From Bacteroidota bacterium (GTDB lineage Bacteria > Bacteroidota > Bacteroidia > Bacteroidales > VadinHA17), in contig JADKBL010000034.1 in NCBI GenBank assembly GCA_016718875.1, positions 1 to 35,752 on the forward strand: a stretch of 35,752 bases of DNA, written 5' to 3'. The translations under genes and the position numbers were made by a program. Under the pieces are notes generated by a model that saw only the letters and a list, made by a program, of their open reading frames with translations, was not told the origin of the DNA and made no database searches. Of this stretch, positions 29,830 to 35,752 are shown piece after piece (the first letter of the stretch is position 1; each line of letters begins with the position of its first letter).

Positions 29830-29930
29830 CAAAATCTTCTCTATCTTCCTTATCTTTCCACTTTTGCAGGATACAATGGATAAAAGGTCATTTTTGCGAT
29901 ACGCTGATTGGGTGTACAGGAATTGGCAAT
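29830..29930 (-). pseudogene. Decayed, internally deleted copy of the DUF2200 gene
   Basis: On the minus strand the N-terminal region of DUF2200 (TGACCTTT..., ATTTTTGC.ATACGCTGATT...) and the C-terminal end (GGAAGATAGAGAAGATTTTG) are joined after loss of about 200 internal bases. The start codon is ATT instead of ATG at 29930. Similarity continues past the start into the upstream flank (TTTATTATTTAATATTTTT.CAATTT against TTTTTATTTCACAATATTTCAACTT). It therefore derives from a duplication of the 18790-19180 region or of a common relative. Non-functional. Confidence 0.7.
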
Positions 29931-30014
29931 ACCATGCAGGAGTTTATTATTTAATATTTTTCAATTTCAAAATTACACAGATATTGAAATCAGATGATGA
30001 AATCTGTCTGTCTG

Positions 30015-30473
30015 TCAGATAACGATTGTCGACTCCTGAACTACATTGCCATTGCAGTCAATACCGTGTATTTTTACACTAATTGTAAGCTTTGGATTAG
30101 TGACATTTTCAAAGACAGAAAATATAATATCCTTAAATTCTTCTTTATCCTTCAGATCAAAATCCTCATCATCAAAGTAGAGATTTATAAACAGATTTGA
30201 CTCTTTTTTGTCATAAGTGCTCAGCATCTTTAAAATTTTGACAATCCAGAGCAGGGATGTTGAATTGAAATAATCGAGCCTGAGGTGAAAATTGGTTGTT
30301 TTGTGATACGTTTTAATATAATCACTGATCCATTCAACAACAGGTTCATAGACCCTGGCTGTATTTTCAGGATAAGACTTACCTGATAACACCAGCTCTC
30401 CGGTCAGATTATTGAATTCTATCAGAGGTGTTTTTTTTGTCCCTTCTATTATTAAACTTTTCAGTTCCTCCAT
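30015..30473 (-). CDS. SiaC family (DUF1987) regulatory phosphoprotein
   Basis: 152 residues, intact. Motifs in order: TKKTPLIEFNNLTGELVLSG, KSYPENTARVYEPVVEWISD, LRLDYFNSTSLLWIVKILKM, EESNLFINLYFDDEDFDLKD-type strand and a longer than usual C-terminus (FSVFENVTNPKLTISVKI). In Pseudomonas, SiaC is phosphorylated on Thr68 by SiaB and dephosphorylated by the PP2C SiaA; unphosphorylated SiaC activates a diguanylate cyclase. Ser71, Thr72 and Ser73 occupy the corresponding position here. No SiaB or SiaD gene is in the window. It is 206 bases downstream of the receiver-PP2C gene on the same strand, a likely cognate phosphatase. Confidence 0.85.
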   Translation of the reverse strand: MEELKSLIIEGTKKTPLIEFNNLTGELVLSGKSYPENTARVYEPVVEWISDYIKTYHKTTNFHLRLDYFNSTSLLWIVKILKMLSTYDKKESNLFINLYFDDEDFDLKDKEEFKDIIFSVFENVTNPKLTISVKIHGIDCNGNVVQESTIVI

Positions 30474-30679
30474 GGTTTAAAATTAAACTAATCTTCGACA
30501 TCTTATAACAGGTAACCAGACTTTTTTAACTAATTACAATTATCTCAACCTCAAGGACAATTATTTATTGAGCGGAAAATAAAATTACCTGACATTTTTC
30601 AAATGATAAGATCCTGTAAGTATTTGGAACATTTTTTTGCTGCAGAACAGGAAAAATGCTTTGAACGATCATCAAACGG

Positions 30680-31870
30680 CTAAAACCTTATACCCAGCAC
30701 AAGTATATCATCAGTCTGATCACTATCAGCTTTCCAGGAGTTTAGCTCTCCACTGAGTATTTCTTTCTGCTGGGCAAGAGTTTTTGAATGAATGGCAAGA
30801 AGTATCTCTTTGAATCTCCTTATCATGAACCTCTTTGATAATGGACCGCCGAACTGGTCAATATACCCGTCGGAAAAAGGTAGATCAGGTCCCCGGTACA
30901 GGATTTACTGTTTTGTTTGTAAAATCAACAGGCTTGTCAAAATATCCGATAGGAATCCTGTCAGCTTTTACCTCCTGCAATACTCCATCGTGAATCATTA
31001 TCAGCGGATTAAATGAAGCCGAGAAATGAACCTGTTTCATCATAAGGTCGAAGCAGATCACAGAACCCTCAATGCCATCTTTTATTGTACCTGAATAACC
31101 ACGCTGTCCAAGCGATGTTATAAGTTTTTTGCGAATGCTCTCCAGTATCTGATCGGGTCTGAGTATCCTTTTTCACCAAGTACTGTCTCATTAAGGAAGG
31201 CCATGCCAAGGGTACTCATAAGTGCACCAGGTACGCCATGACCAGTACAGTCCATAACAGCTATAACAATAATATTATCTATACAGGTGAACCAGTAGAA
31301 GTCACCGCTTACAATGTCCTTAGGCTCAAACAGTATGAAATGTTCAGGAAGTAACTCTTTAAATGTTTCAGATGTTTTCAGAAGTGCATCCTGAATATTC
31401 TTGGCATACTCAATACTTGCCGTGATATTTCTGCTCTTGTCCTCTATCTCCTTCAGGTAGTGAGCAAGTCTGTCGCGCGACTGCTTAATCTCAATATGTG
31501 TCTTGACCCTTGCAAGCAGTTCACTTTTGATAAATGGTTTTGTGATGTAATCAACTGCACCCACTTCAAAACCTTTTATAATACTATCATGGTCTGTCTT
31601 TGCTGTAATAAATATAACAGGGAGATCCTTGTTTGAAGGATCCTGCTTGATAATGGTGCAAACTTCGTATCCGTCCATTTCAGGCATCATAATATCAAGC
31701 AGGATAAGATCAAAACTTTGTTTACTGATCCAGTTTATTGCAGATTTGCCCTCAAGGGCAAATTCAACATCAAAACCTTCGCCCTGGAGGAATCCGCCAA
31801 GTACCTGAACATTTTTCAGATTGTCATCAACAACGAGAATAGTAGCCCTTTCGCTCTTGCGTTCTTCCAC
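30680..31870 (-). CDS. Response regulator with PP2C/SpoIIE phosphatase output domain, two frameshifts
   Basis: An N-terminal receiver (ATILVVDDNLKNVQVLGGFL, phospho-Asp in FDLILLDIMMPEMDGYEV, FITAKTDH, YITKPF) is followed by a coiled linker (RDRLAHYLKEIEDKSRNITA) and a SpoIIE-type PP2C domain. Metal-site segments are all present: FEPKDIVSGDFYWF, VIAVMDCTGHGVPGALMS and, in the downstream frames, YLF.DGYIDQFGG and QTDDILVLGIRF. The receiver probably controls dephosphorylation of a phosphoprotein, most likely the adjacent SiaC. The open piece is 31118-31870; frames change near 31160 and 30890 (one C and one T too few), and the true stop is at 30680. About 396 residues when repaired. Confidence 0.88.
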
Positions 31871-31920
31871 AGAATTATTTTTTCAGGGTTAATAAATAGG
31901 ATTATATATCATGATGTCCT

Positions 31921-33108
31921 CTATGACAATATAAATTGCAGGATAACGCTGGCCCCTTCATCTTTCCTGTTCTTTAGCTCTATAGTACCTCCATGTGCTT
32001 TCATAATCATTTTTGCCAGAGGTATACCCACCCCTGTCGATTTATCGTGATAGTCTTTTCCCCTGCTAAAAGGCTCAAATCCCATATTCAGAACCTCTTC
32101 CGGAATTCCCGTGCCATTATCACTAATGGTAATTTTTACTTTGTTGCCTTCTATTACAGTTGCAATTTCGACAATACTACCCGAAGGTGAAAACATAACA
32201 GCATTATTCAATATATTCTGAATACATTTTTTCACGAGGTCGGTTTCTCCTTCAATATTGCAGGCAACAGCCCCTTTCTTATGAACTACTGAAATCCCCT
32301 TTGAACTAATTGAATTATTTTCCTCAATAATGACACTATCTATAATTGAACCAATGTTCAGCTTCGTTTTATCAATATCATAAGGCCTTGTTTTGAGCCT
32401 TGTAATCAGAAGAGCATTCATGGAAAATTGCTCAAGTCTTTTCACTGAAGAATCCAGGATATCAACCAGTTCCTTCGACTCTTCAGGTGTAAGAGGGTCT
32501 TTCAGCATTTCAAGAGGCAGAATAATGCCGTTGAGAGGTGTACGGATCTCATGGCTTATAAGATTAAGAAATTCGGATTTGGCATTATCAAGTTCGAGCA
32601 GCTTCAGGTTCATTGCTTCAAGATTCTCATTGGCTACTCTTAGCTGCTGTGTCCTTTCAAGAACCTTGGCTTCAAGGGCCTGATTTATATCTTCAAGCTT
32701 TTCGAGAGAATCCTTTAAGGATATGTGAGTTTTAACCCTCACAATCAACTCCCGGCTGTCGAATGGTTTTGTAACATAATCCTGACCTCCGAGCTCAAAT
32801 CCCTTAAGGATGCTTTCCCGGTCATTATCGGCTGAAAGAAATACTACAGGCAGCTTACTGAACTTTTCATCTGACCTAATCCTGCGACATACTTCAAATC
32901 CGTCCATTTCGGGCATGTTTATGTCGAGCAGTACCAGATCGAACTGTTTTGAAGAAAGCCAGTCAAGTGCTGCTATACCGTTTGTTGCAAACTCAATATC
33001 ATAGTTTTTTTCCTGCAGTAAACGCCCCAGCACCTGTAGATTCTGGGGATTATCATCAACAATAAGTATTGATGGCCCCAATGGATTGTGATTCATCTTG
33101 TTTTCCAT
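31921..33108 (-). CDS. Receiver-first histidine kinase
   Basis: 395 residues, intact. A receiver domain comes first (SILIVDDNPQNLQVLGRLL, phospho-Asp in FDLVLLDINMPEMDGFEV, YVTKPFDS). A coiled coil follows (NQALEAKVLERTQQLRVANE, MNLKLLELDN), then a kinase core: H-box SEFLNLISHEIRTPLNGI, N-box QNILNNAVMFSPSG, G1 ISDNGTGIPEE and G2 KSTGVGIPLAKM. Receiver-before-kinase proteins relay a signal from an upstream kinase. It sits 12 bases downstream of the large hybrid kinase and 50 bases upstream of the receiver-PP2C gene, so the three are likely one transcript. Soluble. Confidence 0.92.
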   Translation of the reverse strand: MENKMNHNPLGPSILIVDDNPQNLQVLGRLLQEKNYDIEFATNGIAALDWLSSKQFDLVLLDINMPEMDGFEVCRRIRSDEKFSKLPVVFLSADNDRESILKGFELGGQDYVTKPFDSRELIVRVKTHISLKDSLEKLEDINQALEAKVLERTQQLRVANENLEAMNLKLLELDNAKSEFLNLISHEIRTPLNGIILPLEMLKDPLTPEESKELVDILDSSVKRLEQFSMNALLITRLKTRPYDIDKTKLNIGSIIDSVIIEENNSISSKGISVVHKKGAVACNIEGETDLVKKCIQNILNNAVMFSPSGSIVEIATVIEGNKVKITISDNGTGIPEEVLNMGFEPFSRGKDYHDKSTGVGIPLAKMIMKAHGGTIELKNRKDEGASVILQFILS

Positions 33109-33120
33109 TTGATCCTTTTA

Positions 33121-35752
33121 TTATTTCAGACTATCGACTATTTCACTATATCTTTTTATCAGACTCAGTATTCCTTCTATGTTGAAATTATTGGCAGCTT
33201 CAACAAGCTTTCCTCCGTATTCCGAAATCATCCTGCTGTTATGCTTGCGTCCCATGGATATAAGACTGTTTCCGAATTCCCTGACATCCCCTATTGGCTG
33301 CCTCAGTTCAAACGATTTTCTCTTTTCCATTAAGCTGCCTTCAAGCTCAGTTAATAATTCTGACAAGCCTGTTATCTCATCCTTCGGATAACCATCTTCA
33401 CCATCAGAATCTGATGCTGCACCTTCCTTCATATGGTATGGCAGATTATTTGTAAGCTCAAGAAACAGGTCCGACATTTTTACCGGCTTTATCAGTAATC
33501 CGGCAAATTCACTTTTGTGGATCTTCTCCTTCTGTTCCTTCATCACCGAAGCGGAATATGCCACAACAGGAATACGTGCGAGGGTTTTATCTGATTTAAT
33601 CTTAGCAAGGAGTTCGAAGCCGTCCATTACAGGCATCCTAATATCAGAAATTATAAGATCAGGAGACACCTTCTTCAATAATTCAAGTGCGCTTCCTCCA
33701 TTAACAGCCTCTATAACTGACAGTTCTGTTCCACTAAGGGCATCCTTGATGAATCTCCTGTTCTCCTCCACATCATCCACAACAAGTACCAGTGCTTTCT
33801 CAAACACAATATCATCAGGATTGATTTTTATACTGCCATTGGAGGTCTCAAACGATGTAATGTATGGTATTTCGGGAATTGTAACGGTGAATGTGCTTCC
33901 CTCGCCAGATTTCGAAACCACTGAGATCTTTCCGCTCATCAGGGACACAAGTCTCTGTGAAATTGCAAGCCCCAGCCCTGTACCACCATGGGCCATCTTA
34001 GTCCTTACCTGTACAAACGATCCGAATATCTCATTCTGAAACTCTTCGGGTATTCCGATGCCGGTGTCGGTAATCTCAATTAAAAGGTCGATAAGCTCTT
34101 CTGTCTTTTCATCAGCATAGGTTATCCTCTTGCGGTTTTTTGAATATACCCTGATAGTAATCGAACCTTTCTCAGTGAACTTAACAGCATTACCAACCAG
34201 GTTAAGGATGACCTGGCGCAGCCTTATGCCATCGACATAAAGAAATGGCGGAGCATCATCAGCTATTTCGGTTATAAAATCAAGACCCTTCTCTTTTGTT
34301 TTGAATGCAAATATCTTGTCAAATTCAGAAAAGAAAATATTTGTCTCAATGAAGTCAAATTCAAGTTCAAGCCGGCCTGCCTCAATTTTTGAAAGGTCGA
34401 GGATATCATTTATAAGGGTAAGAAGTGTCCTTCCGCTTGATTTTATTGATTCAAGATAATCCTTTGCAGTGCCTTCCCTTACCAATGAACCGAGAAGTTC
34501 AGAATAACCAAGAATAGCATTCATAGGCGTCCTGATCTCATGGCTCATATTGGCAAGAAAATCGCTCTTCGACCTGTTGGCCTCTTCAGCATCCAGCCTC
34601 GCTTTCCTTAGCTCTTCCTCAGCTTTCTTTCTGTCGGAGATATCAACAGTTACAGACAGCATGCACTTTTTATCACCAATGTAAATCATATCAGCAGAAA
34701 AAAGACATGTCTTCACAACAGCTTCTTTTGTGCGCAGGCTCATCTCAAGCTCGCGCACAGGGCTGTTGCGGTTAAGGCTACGGAGTATTCTTTCCCTGAG
34801 TGTATCATCCACAAACAGTCCATACTCCTTGTTGGTATGACCAATCAGCTCTTCATGTGTAAATCCCAGAGTATTCAGAAAAGTAGTATTGACATCAAGG
34901 TATATTCCGCTTTCAAATTCGGATATAGCCATCATAGCAGCGCTTGTGGAGAAAGCTTTTGAAAATTTCTGTTCGGAAAACTGTAACTGCGTTATATCCT
35001 TGCTCACCCCAAACATTGACGGCTTGCCATCCCAGGAACCCATTTTAACCCGTGTTTCAACTGGGATCTGCCTGTTATCTTTTGTCACTATCGGTACAGG
35101 ACAAAAATCTGCTTTCCCTTGAAGCATTTCACCAACAATCCTGCCAGCCTCTTCCCTTCTATCCTCAGGGTGGACAATCAGGACAGATTTACCAAAAAGT
35201 TCTTCAGCAGTGTATCCAAGTCTTGAACGGACAGTCTGATTAGAGTGCAGTATATTGCCCTGCTCATCCAGAACCCAGAGGAAATCATCAATTGTATTAA
35301 AGAAAGTTTCATAATTCTGCCTTGTCTGCTCAACAAGCTTTTCAGCGCGCTGAAGATTTATAAGACTTGCAAGAAGCGAGCTCCAAACCTTGAGAATATT
35401 TATTTCCGATTCGCTGTACGATCTGTTCGATCTCAGATTATCGAGGCCCCCGAAACCAATGAGTCTGTTCTCTGACAACATTGGTATCACAATAACTGAT
35501 TTTATATTTACTGATCCAAGAAGATCACGTTCAGCCTTCCAGGTGTCAGGGAGATCACCTACAGTGGGGATATTCACTATTTCATGTCTTTCAAGACATT
35601 TTAACCACTCAGGAAAATATTACTCAGGACATTCTTAAGATTGCGGATTTTCTCTTGCACCCCTTCATAAACCCATTCGTAGGTATTCGACATTGTTTTG
35701 CCATCATCTCCATACTCAAAAATATAAGCCCTGTCAGCATCGAGAAATCTGC
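33121..35752 (-). CDS. Hybrid sensor kinase GAF-PAS-PAS-HisKA-HATPase-REC, 5'-truncated, one frameshift
   Basis: The main piece (33121-35577) begins inside a GAF domain (SVNIKSVIVIPMLSENRLIG). Upstream, the start of the same GAF is readable in another frame to the window edge (FLDADRAYIFEYGDDGKTMS), with a break near 35615. Then two PAS domains (about residues 90-205 and 212-330 of the open piece), H-box SDFLANMSHEIRTPMNAILG, N-box LNLVGNAVKFTEKG, G1 ITDTGIGIPEE, G2 GGTGLGLAISQRL, and a receiver (LVVDDVEENRRFIKDALS, phospho-Asp in LIISDIRMPVMDGFEL). A C-terminal helical tail of about 110 residues follows, with REFGNSLISMGRKHNSRMIS in the place where many homologues carry an Hpt-like bundle, but with no HxxKG motif. 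Heads the signalling cluster. Confidence 0.92.

Overview
The window looks like a chromosomal segment from an AT-rich member of the Bacteroidota, probably an uncultivated Bacteroidales/Marinilabiliales-type organism. Evidence for this: a CzcA-type RND pump fused in frame to a TolC domain; promoter matches of the TAnnTTTG type; very weak Shine-Dalgarno signals; Tat-signal 'sugar phosphate isomerase' and aldo/keto reductase genes beside GH29 fucosidases; and multidomain PAS/GAF/receiver kinases. No rRNA, tRNA, CRISPR array, integrase or transposase was seen.

Left part (1-5350): two divergent Tat-signal genes (aldo/keto reductase and TIM-barrel isomerase), two alpha-L-fucosidases (GH29) and a Dabb-domain protein. 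Three palindromic intergenic repeats are scattered among them, two of them bracketing the second fucosidase. This looks like a deoxy-sugar or glycan catabolic neighbourhood, and it carries the most reading-frame breaks. Next (5353-9290) is a tight minus-strand operon: a URO-D-fold protein with an HxC...C zinc motif, an MFS carrier, an LsrG-like ABM-domain protein and an iron-type alcohol dehydrogenase.

Middle (9431-19140): a MORN-repeat protein, a nucleoside-permease-type MFS carrier, glycogen phosphorylase, a PAS-PAS-GAF histidine kinase flanked by two look-alike terminators (one probably ends a roughly 95-nt RNA with its own promoter), a small lipoprotein, and small stress or house-keeping proteins (SRPBCC/AHSA1, a membrane protein, DUF1801, DUF2200).

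Right part (19416-35752): a metal efflux module (His-rich exported protein, CzcA-TolC fusion, CusB-like lipoprotein adaptor), a 203-bp palindromic element, a small membrane protein, a CDF zinc-type exporter, an alpha/beta hydrolase, a two-domain VOC protein, a decayed partial copy of the DUF2200 gene, and a minus-strand signalling cluster. That cluster has a GAF-PAS-PAS hybrid kinase, a receiver-kinase, a receiver-PP2C phosphatase and a SiaC/DUF1987 protein, and reads like a two-component input feeding a Sia-type phosphoswitch.

About half of the long genes are interrupted by one or more frameshifts, although the coding on both sides is well conserved. Several breaks fall in short homopolymer runs. 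I read most of them as consensus indel errors rather than true pseudogenes, and I annotate those genes over their full span.
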